Of a DNA stretch of 64,000 nucleotides, positions 35,184 to 45,600 are shown piece by piece. How positions within the stretch are numbered: position 1 is the stretch's first letter; every line of letters starts with the position of its first letter. The notes under the pieces were generated by a model. That model worked only from the letters and a program-made list of their open reading frames with translations. It did not search any database and was not told the origin of the DNA. The position numbers and the translations under genes are program-made. Origin of the DNA: Melieria omissa (taxonomy: Eukaryota > Arthropoda > Insecta > Diptera > Ulidiidae); the NCBI GenBank assembly GCA_963971225.1, contig OZ020267.1:30829798-30893797 (forward strand), given 5' to 3'.

Positions 35184-35342
35184 AGTGGAGTTCACTCTTC
35201 ATGGCATTTTAGGTGTAAAGCAATCCGTCGCTACAACTGCTTTCAAAAACATTGCGAAAATTCAAAAATTCAATTCAAAAAATTCAAAAATTGCCACCAT
35301 AATAAATTTACACCTAAAATGCTATGAATTGTGAACTCCACT
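35184..35342. mobile_element. Small foldback MITE, 159 bp
   Basis: The termini AGTGGAGTTCAC and GTGAACTCCACT are perfect complements. The inverted repeat continues with mismatches for about 38 bp (GCATTTTAGGTGTAAA / TTTACACCTAAAATGC), leaving a short central region rich in TTCAAAAA. The target duplication is unclear. No coding capacity. Confidence 0.7.
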
Positions 35343-37340
35343 ATTGTTTTACAAAAACAAAAACAGCTTCTTCACTTCCCTAGTTTTCATCTCTATTCTG
35401 TTCTTCAACCATTCACCATTCATTTGTCCATATCGTGAATACCGCCAGTGTCTCAGCATTTTGTCGATTGTGTTCCATCTTTGAGCAAAGTTTTTGTTTT
35501 GTTTTTATTTGTAACACATATTTAAAAATATAGCAAACAAACTAAAATATTATAGAAGAAAAACAAAAAAACAAATCTAAACTGACTATGGCGCAACTTT
35601 TGACTATTCCAGAGAAAACGTACTTGAAATTCCTAAAACAACAACAAACAAACAAACAAATAAAAACCATTATAAAATAGTATAGAATTGAAAAATATAA
35701 AAATGAAAAAATAGAAATATTTCTGCAAAGAAAACGCAAAACTGAGCATTTAAAACATTTGATACCAAAACTACACTTTTAGCATAAAATGTCAAAGTTA
35801 AAATTACATAAATAGAGTTTTAACGAAACTGCGATTGTGATCGCCGTCTAAGTGGATGTGATAAATGTTTGAATTTTACGAAAATTAAAATTACAAATTT
35901 AATGTAATTTAAAAAAAAACAAACAGAGCAGCAAAACTAAACTAAACTAAAAGTATACCAGCACAGTTGCATAAGTTAAATGTATTCAATAATTATAACA
36001 AAAAAATTAAGCAAAAACTAAACGTTTGTTTTTGTAAAAAGCCGCAAAACCTTGAAATATAGGCTTTTGTACTAAAAACGCCAACAAATTGAAAGAAAAC
36101 TTATATAAATTAAAAGTACTTGCAACTATTTTCGCATTGGATTTGTTTGCTAAACATTTGCGTTCCAATTTGTTTTATTTGCCAAATTGACATAACAAAT
36201 GTTGTAAAATAACATTTGATTTTGGTTTTGTAATAATTTAACGATTGCATTTAGCTTGTTGCATGGCACATTCGATTCAAACAGTTTTTGGTAAAATGAA
36301 ATTTCAGACAAAAGCAAAATGCAAGAAAGCAAATTTTGTACGTAATTTTGAGTAGAAAATAATGAAAGCGTATTTTAAGAAAAATTTTATACTTTTACTG
36401 CAGTAATAAGTTTTAAGCTTGTGTTAAAGATAAACATTATTGTGTATAGAGTTGAAGCGGAGATGAAAAGTAATTTATGCAACAGGAACCTAATAAAATA
36501 ATAAATTATTACACATCTGACTAACATGCAGTGACATGACAAAAGTCAAGCTACTCTTTTTTGGCAAAACAAAAATTTCAAATAAATAAAAAACAAAAAA
36601 ATCAACTGTTTTCAATGAGCATAAAAAAGGCTAAACGGTAATAAATGATTAAGAAATGAAAAACAATCCATACAATCGACGATTTTCTTTTGAAGTTGTT
36701 GAGGGGCATTTGAGTCAAGCGGGGCGTATGAGTGATATTTGTGGTAAGTAAGATAACAAATTATTGGTTAACTATTGCTCAGCTGTCATGCCTACTGACT
36801 GGTTTTAGCTGGTTTAGCTCAGAGGAGAAGAAAACTGTGCTACCTCACTGCTTCTTCCTTCTTACTCTGTGATTCGCTGACTGAAAGCTAGAAGCTTTAG
36901 ATTTCCAGTTCTTCAATGATGTGGGTGATTATTTATCAGCGAGTTGCTAAGGCAGTTTAGCTTTAAGAGACTCTATACAATCTTGCCGAAGCGCATATTT
37001 CCTATTTTGTGATCTCAAAACAGCAAAACAAAACAAACAAAAAAGTGCATAGAGAGAAATGAGGCAGTGGACTTCCAGCTGAGTTGGATCTTTAACTGCT
37101 GATGTCACTTTGTACTTTCAAAAGTAATGCAAAAATTGTTTGAACCATGTCAATATTTGTCCCAATTAGACAGAATTAGCATGAAGCGCTGATCTTTCTG
37201 CACGTCACTGCTCCACCTCATGTTGCAAATGCAGTCAAGTAAACAAAGGACGGCGCTTGAATGGGATGCCCTACCCCTACCGCCAATTCTGCTACTACTT
37301 TTTCCGGTTCATGACTCATAGCCTATCTGAGAAGCTTACT
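35343..37340. other. AT-rich intergenic DNA
   Basis: A-rich sequence with AACAAAC and AAAC runs (35550-35700, 35900-36100). No exon, RNA or element recognised. Confidence 0.5.
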
Positions 37341-37448
37341 TTCTTATCAGGTGTACAACTTTGCTTCCGCCGTTTTCCGATAGGTGGCTGTACCGGCTGA
37401 GGCTGGTTGAAATACATAGATGGTAATGCCTTTAAAGTGAGTGTGGAC

Positions 37449-38597
37449 TAGGGATCGCAATTTTTGGCCATTTTGCGATCCCGGGATTTTCGGGATTGAA
37501 AAGTCAAATCCCGGGATCCCGGGATTCATATAACAAATTTTGTAATAAAACAATTTTCCCGAATTGCATAAATACTTGTTTATAATATATTTATCATAAA
37601 AATGGACACATTTTAATCACATTTGGGTAGTTTCAAGATTTTTTATCTTGAATTTAATCACATTTTGTTTAACCCTTCAATTCCCATGTCCAAAATAGTG
37701 AAAAAGAAAATTTTCTTTTTAAATAAAAGAGCTTAGATACGTTTGGATAAGACAAAAAAATACATAAAAAATGTTTAAACTACCCTCATTTTTATATTGA
37801 AAGAAACCACACAAACTCGCACTGCTTTAATTACGCGTGAAACAAATGAATAAATTTTACAAATGACGTATCGCTAGTGTTGGTAGGAAAATTAAATAAA
37901 CAAGTACTACTAATTGACTTTGCTATACAAGTGTTAGAATTTTAAAATAAAAACCTATGTGGTAGGAAAACAAATATTAAGCATCTGTCACCTACAGGTG
38001 ACACTGGGAATTGAAGAGTTAACTTAAAAGTTTTTCATTTGACATTTAACTTCAGTTTCATAGCATTTTGTTTTATCCAAAAATGACACTTAAACATAAC
38101 TTATTTCTTTGCAACCGATGTATCATAAAGTGCATATATATGCATATTTGATAAAAAAAATAAAATAGTTAATTTGTTTGTGCTTTTAGTTTTACTTCGA
38201 TTATTTCGATAAAAAAGTTAAGCGTTTTGATTAACTAAAAACTGAGATCTTAAAAATACAAAGGCATTAAGTGTTTTGTTCTCTTATCTAGAGCGAAATT
38301 TATTTCAAATGAACCCTGCTGAAGAGAAACATCCTTCAGATTCAACACTTGTTGGTTGAATGCTTAGTAAATAATCATAAGCCTTTTGCAAAAGACGCAC
38401 TCTATCCCCTCCCTTCTCCCTCAAATAAGGAATTGGGTTTTTGTGCCTTAAAATTTATTTCATTTGAACTTTGAAGCATCTTTTGCAATCCCGAAAATCC
38501 CGGGATAAAAGAATTTGAATCCCGGGATTTTCGGGACTGGAAAAAGTCCGGGATCCCGGGATCCCGGGATCCCGGGATCCCGGGATTGCGATGCCTA
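37449..38597. mobile_element. hAT-like non-autonomous element with GGGATCCC-rich ends
   Basis: An 8-bp duplication GTGTGGAC occurs at 37441-37448 and 38598-38605. Termini TAGGGATCGCAAT (left) and ATTGCGATGCCTA (right) pair at 12 of 13 positions. Subterminal DNA is packed with CCCGGGATCCCGGGAT repeats at both ends; the left end can form a GGGATCGCAA...TTGCGATCCC hairpin. The 8-bp duplication plus short TIR is typical of the hAT superfamily. No transposase is encoded. Confidence 0.85.
37673..38018. mobile_element. TTAA-flanked MITE nested in the hAT-like element
   Basis: TTAA at 37669-37672 and 38019-38022. Ends CCCTTCAATTCCCA and TGGGAATTGAAGAG are inverted repeats with one mismatch in 14. 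The palindrome GTCACCT-AC-AGGTGAC (37987-38002) is 16 bp inside the right end; the left end has none. Length 346 bp, no ORF. Confidence 0.85.
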
Positions 38598-38675
38598 GTG
38601 TGGACAGTGCCTAACGAATTGTCATCGCCGTTTCAGTGACAGTTGTTCTTGTTTTCGTATTATTCACGCTCGAAA

Positions 38676-39369
38676 ATGTCCGTTTATGTGCCCAATTTTC
38701 GCCATTTGCGGGAAGTTTTACTTTTCTGTTACAATTCGAAAAAAAATGCAGCTGAAGCGCATCGAATGCTCTCAGAAACTTACGGTGATGCTGCTCTGAG
38801 TGAAAGAACGTGTCGGGAGTGGTTTCAACGTTTTAAAAATGGTGATTTCGATGTCGAAGACAAACATGGTGGTGGAAGAGAAAAAACCTTCAAAGATGAA
38901 CAACTAGAAGCATTGCTTGATGAAGATTCGTGCCAAACCCAAGAAGAGCTTGCCGAATCCGGGTGAAACCATCACAGGAGATCGCTACCGAACGCAACTG
39001 ATGCGCCTTAGTCGCGCGCTAAAAGAACAGCGGCCACAATATCAAGAGCGACATGACAAAGTCATCCTCCAACACGACAATGCTCGGCCTCACGTCGCAA
39101 AAGTGGTCAAAAAGTACCTGGAAACGCTGAAATGGGAAGTCTTGCCCCACCCGCCGTATTCCCCAGATGTCGCCCCTTCTGACTTCCACCTATTCCGTTC
39201 GATGGCACACGGCCTGGCAGATCAACATTTTCAATCCTTCGAAGAATTGGAAAAATGGATTGCTTCATGGATAGCGTCAAAAGAGGACTCCTTTTTTCGA
39301 GCCGGGATCCGAAAATTGCCGGAAAGATGGGAGAAAGTTGTCGCTAGCGACGGACAATACTTTGAATAA
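38676..39369 (+). pseudogene. Internally deleted mariner transposase
   Basis: ATG at 38676 opens MSVYVPNFRHLREVLLFCYN, then AAEAHRMLSETYGDAALSER, TCREWFQRFKNGDFDVEDK and ALLDEDSCQTQEELAES: the Mos1-like N-terminal helix-turn-helix region. The frame ends at TGA (38964-38966), and the next frame picks up at TITGDRYRTQLMRLSRAL, with VILQHDNARPHVAK and PYSPDVAPSDFHLFRSM (two catalytic Asp regions), ending KLPERWEKVVASDGQYFE. The centre, with the first catalytic Asp and the WVPH motif, is deleted. It cannot be an active transposase. Confidence 0.9.
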
Positions 39370-39449
39370 TACATCTGTAAGCACTTTTTTGCAATAAAGC
39401 TTTTAATTTTGGAAAAAAAACGGCGGAAGCAAAGTTGTACACCTGATAT

Positions 39450-40280
39450 ATAACTAACCATAACGACTCATTACCGGGTTCTGACCTGCCGCAAAAGTTC
39501 CCTACAGGCGTTTCTGTAGAGACACGGTCTCCAACTACCACATTAAACATCATTTTCGCACCTCACTTCATATTCATATTTTCAGGCCCCTAATTTTTTA
39601 AAGAAAATGTATGAAAAATGATGAAAATGACTATGGTACATTTTTCCTATTATTTCGATGAGAGTGGGAATCACACCAAATAATTTGGCTGTATTACTTG
39701 ATGTTTCCGCTTTCTTGTTATGCATAACTCGATACTTGATTTACGAAAAATGTGCATGCTTTTCAACATTAAATAAAACGCCATGAAATTCCATATTTTC
39801 CGACTTTAATGTCCAATTACCGCGGAATTGTAAAACTTATAAAAATAAATTACATTGGAAAAGAAGCCGTGAGGTGTTGTAAATGCCACAAAGTGAAAAT
39901 CATGTCAACCGGTTTGTTGGTTTAGAGATTAGAAAAAAGTCAGTGAAAGTCCGAAAAAGTGACACGCCCATTTTTTGCGAAAACGCAAACTAAGTTTTAA
40001 AAACGGTTTGCGGATTTGAAATCAGCGCTTCCTAATTCCCCTAGAACTGATGTCAAACCCAGAAAAGCCGACCAAAAGGAAAAAATCGGAAAATCGGAAA
40101 TATTTTCCGATGCAACCCTGTTCTCAAATCCGATTAACTCCGAACGAATTTGGATCGGAAATTTGGTGTTCTGCATTTCGATTGTCGGAAATTGTTGTCG
40201 AAAATATTTCGTTAAATAAAAAGCTGGTGAAATTGAAATCGGAAAGCAGAAAAACGAAAACATACAACGAAAATCGGGGG
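39450..40280. other. Intergenic DNA without recognised feature
   Basis: 39960-40270 is A-rich with several GGAAA-rich frames, none convincing. No element ends were found. Confidence 0.45.
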
Positions 40281-40282
40281 AA

Positions 40283-40380
40283 AGCATAAGACTGCTGACC
40301 AGAGCAAACTGCTCTTGGATTTTATGGAGGAGAATGCGCATATCGCGAAAGGTTTCTGCAAAGTCGAATTTAAAAAACTA
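40283..40380 (+). pseudogene. Remnant of a Myb/SANT-like protein of a Harbinger-type transposon
   Basis: The + strand near 40290-40360 reads ADQSKLLLDFMEENAHIAKG, followed by a broken continuation (NAVAEQARTTNKK near 40400). This resembles the start of the Adf1-type Myb/SANT domain proteins that accompany PIF/Harbinger transposases in insects (xQ...LLxFMEENPxLAKG). It is divergently arranged to the transposase remnant at 40493-41140, as expected for that superfamily. Confidence 0.5.
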
Positions 40381-40492
40381 AGTGGAAGCATTTAACGCAG
40401 TCGCTGAGCAGGCAAGGACCACCAACAAAAAGTGTAACGGGGTGGAAACAGGTGAGAAGTAAATTAAATCAATTCATTTTGTAAAATTGTCT

Positions 40493-41140
40493 TCAATAAT
40501 ACACCTGGAAGACCCTTGATTGGAAAAGTGAGGTATGAAGGAACCTGGCGCATAATAGAAGAGAAGCTTTAGCGACCGGCGGTGGACCTTTTAAGAAGCA
40601 CACACTTTCCGAAATGGAAGAGGCGGTTGCCTTTTCTACCGATCGTTGATAGTCTCCTTCGGCAAGAAATCGCAAAGCCGTCGTCAATTTCGATTTTGGT
40701 GGAATGGAGCATTGCCGAAGAAAAGGTTTCACTTCGGTGAAGATCATGTTGAATGATGCTTTGTTAACCCTTTCGGGACTACTGGGATAAGACGTCCCAG
40801 CAAGTTTTTAATGCCCCTCAAAACAATTATTCAAATCTTACGACCCACGTTAAATATTTTTTCGATTTTGGTGTTCCCGCATAAAAGGATAATTTCAGAA
40901 CTTGCATAGCATGAGAATATTTCTACTGAGAGTATTTTGGATTTCAAATATAAACTCCGTCCCGAAAGGGTTAAGGCGGTACTGAGCAATAAACCTTAAT
41001 TAGGAAATTTTGAACATATCTGAAATAACTTGTACTATTTTCGAAGAATCTGGCAATTCCATCGAAATGCTGTGGTCTCGCAAAATTCTGCGCCTTACTT
41101 TTTCAACGGCGGACTGCTGGTTCTTAAGCAATACTGCCAA
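40493..41140 (-). pseudogene. PIF/Harbinger transposase remnant, split by a MITE
   Basis: Minus strand. 41140-40975 reads LKNQQSAVEKVRRRILRDHS, then MELPDSSKIVQVISDM, a stop, and RFIAQYRL. After skipping 40768-40970 it resumes NKASFNMIFTEVKPFLRQC and KSKLTTALRFLAEGDYQRSV. FELP...RL.K and ALRFLAxGxYQ are hallmarks of the N-terminal part of Harbinger (HARBI1-like) transposases. The DDE core is gone. The target codons CGC CTT AAC of the MITE insertion remain in frame on both sides. Confidence 0.6.
40768..40970. mobile_element. TTAA-flanked MITE inside the Harbinger remnant
   Basis: TTAA at 40764-40767 and 40971-40974. Perfect 12-bp inverted ends CCCTTTCGGGAC / GTCCCGAAAGGG. The hairpin CTGGGA-TAAGACG-TCCCAG (40782-40800) lies 14 bp inside the left end only. 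203 bp, no ORF. Confidence 0.88.
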
Positions 41141-42005
41141 TAAAATAACCGAACTCATTTAATAAAATAAAAAATTCCACACAATTTTACAATTGCCTCT
41201 TTCATTTGAACATTTCAAGCAAACAGCTGATTGAAGATCTGTTTAATTTGCTAACAATCGAATTCGAAATAACCTTCGAATGTGACAATTCCGTTCGGAT
41301 TGCAGAACACCTCTTCAAATCAGAATCGGATTTCATTTGGATTCGAATCCGATTCCGATTCGGATTCTGGAACAGGTCTATATATAAATAAGAAACAAAA
41401 ACCCTCAAAAGGACAGTTTTCATTTTCTTCATCATCATTTTTTTTTTAAAAGCATCTATGTAAGTATGAAACAAAAACCCTCAAAATGTATTTGTACTCC
41501 CAATATTGTTACTTACTTCATTTTCAGCCTTTTAATATCATTTCTCCCCCTGCCAGCATCAATTTCCACCAAAATGTCAACCACAATAAAAATCTCAATT
41601 ATCTTCTTAACTCTGCAAACTAATTGGATTTTATTAGTGTAAATACTAAAAGTAACATTTCATATGTATAACAAAAAAAAAAAATTTGTTTAATTCCAAC
41701 AACTGTCACAAACCATCGCTCCGATGGCAGACAATCGATTGGTAATAACTATAAATTCAAAAGCGATAGGAATAATATGTGTAAAGTAAATACTAGACTA
41801 CATTGGTCTCACATATACAATACATATGTATGTCCGAGTATAACTATTTTTAAATACAATATTTGATATTTCCTTTCGTATTGGTTGTTGTTAGGTTTTG
41901 GTTTTTCTTTGAGATAATCACATTGAATTGAAATAATCACAAATTCTGCCCATTGCATATGCAGTCATACAATGCATACGTGTATGTTTGTCTAAATATA
42001 TATAT
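40975..42005. other. Intergenic DNA after the Harbinger remnant
   Basis: Beyond 41150 nothing is recognised except a palindromic GAATCCGATTCCGATTCGGA stretch near 41345 and A-rich runs. Confidence 0.4.
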
Positions 42006-42006
42006 A

Positions 42007-42183
42007 CAGTACTTATCGCTTAAAGCGAACTTCGAGGGATCGGGCAAAATGGTTCGTTTTAACCGAAAGTTCGTTTTAAAAGGGGTCCGTAATAAGCGAA
42101 AACATAAAGCGCGTACTTTTGAAATTGGTTCATTTTAGGCGGAAAATCGTTTTAAACGAGTTCGTTATAAGCGAAAAGCACTG
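42007..42183. mobile_element. Tc1-type MITE, 177 bp
   Basis: TA on both sides (42005-42006, 42184-42185). Left end CAGTACTTATCGCTTAAAGC, right end TTATAAGCGAAAAGCACTG; the inverted repeat spans about 26 bp with several mismatches. Internal TTCGTTTTAA repeats echo the ends. CAGT ends with TA duplication are typical of Tc1-like elements. No ORF of its own. Confidence 0.75.
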
Positions 42184-42580
42184 TACATGTGTACATATAA
42201 GTATATACATTTTTTTGGGGCATATATTCAAGCTTTGCAAATATCATTAAGAAAACTAAGCAAACCCAATGGCAAGCGATGAGTATGGAGCTTCAACACC
42301 GCCTTAACACACTACGGCCCTACTTATGAATTACATACTATGTACGCTCGATCACAGTGCGTAAGTACATACACACACACACACACACACTCTGCGCACA
42401 TGAAAACACTTCACCAAAAATATCTACATAGAAACATTTTGCGTGGGTTTTGGATAAGGTACATTTTGTTGTTGTAATTATTGTAATTGATTTTTGTATC
42501 GCTTCAACATGGTAGGATTCATTAAAAATATAAATATATATATATATTATACACATATATATAGTAATAATCGTTTCCAT

Positions 42581-42699
42581 TTAACACACTTTGTTTATCA
42601 TTTTTACTAATTCTTTGTACAAAATACAGTCTCGGCTGCGTGGCTTGCAGATCTCCCGATGATCCAAACGTATGCCGCACACGTCGCCAATGCCGGGAT
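42581..42699 (-). CDS. SERAC1: SERAC1-like exon 6 and stop
   Basis: Acceptor TGTCGTTGCAG, intron 63 bp. Reads DPGIGDVCGIRLDHREICKP, then RSRDCILYKELVKMINKVC and TAA. The DxGIGD...DHxxICKP block is the conserved family C-terminus and may supply the catalytic His. Confidence 0.9.
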
Positions 42700-45600
42700 C
42701 TGCAACGACACAACAATAAACAATCAATGAAACATACTCGTATGGGTGTGGAGAGATCGTACCGGCCGAATCTACGCCAACTATGCGCAGATATAGCACC
42801 GACATTAGAGTCAAGGCGGTCTCCACGAAGCTGAACACCTCAATCTTCAGATGACCCAAGTGATACAGACCGACGAAGCGTCTGTGCAGATCCAGGAGAT
42901 ATTTGCTATCTGTGAAAATTAAGAAAAACTCATGTAGTAAGAAATGTATTGGAGATAGTGAGAAAACTCAGTTTTGGTACATTTCAATAGCTACGAATGG
43001 GACTGTTAACCCTTTCGCTACAGAGTTTTACTGGGGAAAGTTAAAATTTTAAATTTTAGATTTTACGGTTTAGGTTTCTATGTGGTTATAAAAGCAACCT
43101 TCCATAAGAAATTTTTTAATTTTTATATTCGGACCCTTTTAGTGTTTTTATATGAAAAAATTTTAAATTTTAAAATGCCTAAAATTTTCACGCATAAGGA
43201 AAATTTGAATATTACTTCATCTACTTCAGCCAATATTAAAAAAAAAGCATCTAAATTGAAAGAAAACGTCAAATTAAAAAGTTCTCTAATTTATTCTGCT
43301 TCTTCTTTCTTTACTATGTCAAGATATACCTTAAAAAAACCGTGTATACTTCTCTTCTTCAAACTTAAATATTCAGTTTATTAATTTTGTATTTTTCCTA
43401 AAACTTCAAACTATTCTAAGGACCAACAAGAAAATGTATTCTTGCAACCATAGAGGATGCAGATAACCACAAACATCATGTATCCATGTGGATACCACAT
43501 AGCGAAATGGTTAATGATTTGTTGCTAATTCGTATACAATATTTATATTTTAATCTTTAATCTTGAACTATTGTAGTCTTCATTCTCATATCCGCAAATC
43601 AAGAAATTTCATTAGTAACTAACCTAACCTAACTTAATTTAACCTATTAGCCACTCGGTACACTTACTTTTCTCGATATCTAGTAGCTCCACCGATCGCG
43701 TCAGCAGCGGCGCCTTAATCGAGGCCAAGTGTGAGCCCCGATGCGGCACCGAATAGAAGAACACACCGCGCGCCGAACGCCAGAACGGTGCCATGGCCGG
43801 TCGCCCACTCTCCCAGGCATCGACAATGATTTGCTTGACGAAGAGGCCGCCCTTGGAATGGCCCACCCACACAATCGGATGGCCATAGCCTACGCGATGC
43901 TGTATCAGCAGTTCGGCCATTTCGCGCGATCGCTCAATTAAATTGCTGCGCGGCTCCTTCTTCTTCCACAGCGGCCGCCACAGATACTGATCGGTGGTGT
44001 AGTTCAAGGCGATGACACGCACGCCCGGACAATCCAGCGGCAGCCAATCGCCGGGCCAACACTTGGAATAGTCCGGATCGTCCGGTGATGGTTTGGGCGC
44101 ATTTTTGCCTTTTCCCTTTGCACCATTCGAGCACTTCTTCGGCCCGTCGCTGTGGTCGGCGTTGGCATCGTGCAGCATTGACTCGAGTTCGGCTTGCAGC
44201 TGGCGACCGTTGTCGTTGGCGCGCATTCGGAATGTGGGAAAGCTGTACTCGAGACCGTCGCAAATCTGTATGTCCTGCGGCTCGCCGCAAACGTAGGAGA
44301 AGCTGTCGAACACACAGATACCAGCAAAAATTAGAAAAAAAAATCAACAGAAAATCAAGGCATGCCAGCACTCACCTGTTGCCCTGTTGCATGTCGCCGT
44401 AGTCATCCAGATCGTCGCCAATGTTGCGTTCGTGCGGCGCGCGATGATGATCGGCGTGCGCGAGGCGTGCGCGCTTCTGCTTGTGCGGCGGATGCATGTG
44501 GTGCAGGGCGCGTGAGTGACGCGGTCGCTTGGGCGGACGCACTGGCGGCTTGGGCGGCCGCTGGAAGCCCACCGGCTGCCGATCGTTCTCCCACAAGCCC
44601 TGCTTCCAGGTATTCACCTGCGATCCGTGCAGCCCATGAATGAATACAATGTCAGCGCGTATGGGCTGACCCGGCGGTGGCTCTGCCAGCACGTTCAGGG
44701 TGCAGCACTTGGGCGCTGGCGGTTGCGGCACCAAACTTGTTCGCTTATTGGTGGAAAACGGCGGCAGCGATCCCTTGGGTTCGCGAATAATTGACGAATA
44801 CGCAGTAGTGGTGACTGTGCTGGACAGACCGGGCGAGCTGATGCTGACGCCATCGATGCTGGGTACATCCGGCAGACTTTCGACGCCGTCGCGAGCTTTG
44901 CGTATTTTCATCAGCTTCAGTATGGGCTCAATGCGGTGGGAGACTGCAAAGAGAGTTCAGCAATAAGCCGCAGTCACCTCAGCCCTTCATCGATGCTTAC
45001 CTTGCACCGAGGACAAATTCAGCGAGATTGTGTTGGCTGCAAAGGCCACCAAACTGGTGAGCGCCTGGCGGCTGGAAGCAATGGACCGCAGCACGCGCAG
45101 GAAGCGCGCATCGCGTATGCCCTTGAAGCCGCGCACCACGCCGTTGGCCAGCGGCAGCACCAGCCGCAGTATGATGCCGAATGCAACGCGCATGCTGGTG
45201 TTCTGATTGCTGCAATTCAAAAGCACATCAACCCGAGATTTGAGGTTAGAATGCCAACGTTGGACTTACGCTTCCATCAGTGCGCCCTGGCCGCTGGCAT
45301 CCACCAGCTCGGTTATGGTCTGCTCCTCCTCGTTGCGATTGATTTCCACATCGTTGAGAAACAAACGTGCCAGACTGTAGTCGTCGGCCAGGTTGTCGAG
45401 CGGCCCGTCTGCGTTCGACATGGCATCGGCCCAGTCGTCGTTCGAATCCATTGACGAGCTGAACTCGTCATCGTCGTCGTCATTATTGTTATTGTTGTTA
45501 TTATTATTATTGTTGTAGCAATTAAGTTTGTTATTGTTGGTGAGTTGTTGGTGTAAGGCCACCATGTTGGAATCATCGGTAATCTTCATGGTTGCAATGT

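Larger units (their letters stand above)
37347..39446 (+). mobile_element. Non-autonomous mariner element interrupted by a hAT-like insertion
   Basis: TA at 37345-37346 and 39447-39448 flank 30-bp perfect terminal inverted repeats (left starts TCAGGTGTACAACTTTGC, right ends with its complement). Removing the 1149-bp insert and its 8-bp duplication leaves about 0.94 kb, shorter than a normal ~1.3-kb mariner because the transposase has an internal deletion. The left flank between TIR and ATG is where the insert lies. Confidence 0.92.

Noticed and set aside
41340..41400. GAATCCGATTCCGATTCGGA palindromic stretch as an operator-like site
   Set aside because: Looks like a short imperfect tandem repeat; no matching element ends or gene context.
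43082..43384. 100-residue Lys/Phe-rich frame in SERAC1-like intron 4
   Set aside because: Lies wholly inside the TTAA MITE 43010-43510; AT-rich composition explains it.
43953..45576. Other long frames on both strands over the SERAC1-like exons
   Set aside because: Shadow frames of a GC-rich coding region; only one frame gives conserved hydrolase motifs with consistent splice phases.
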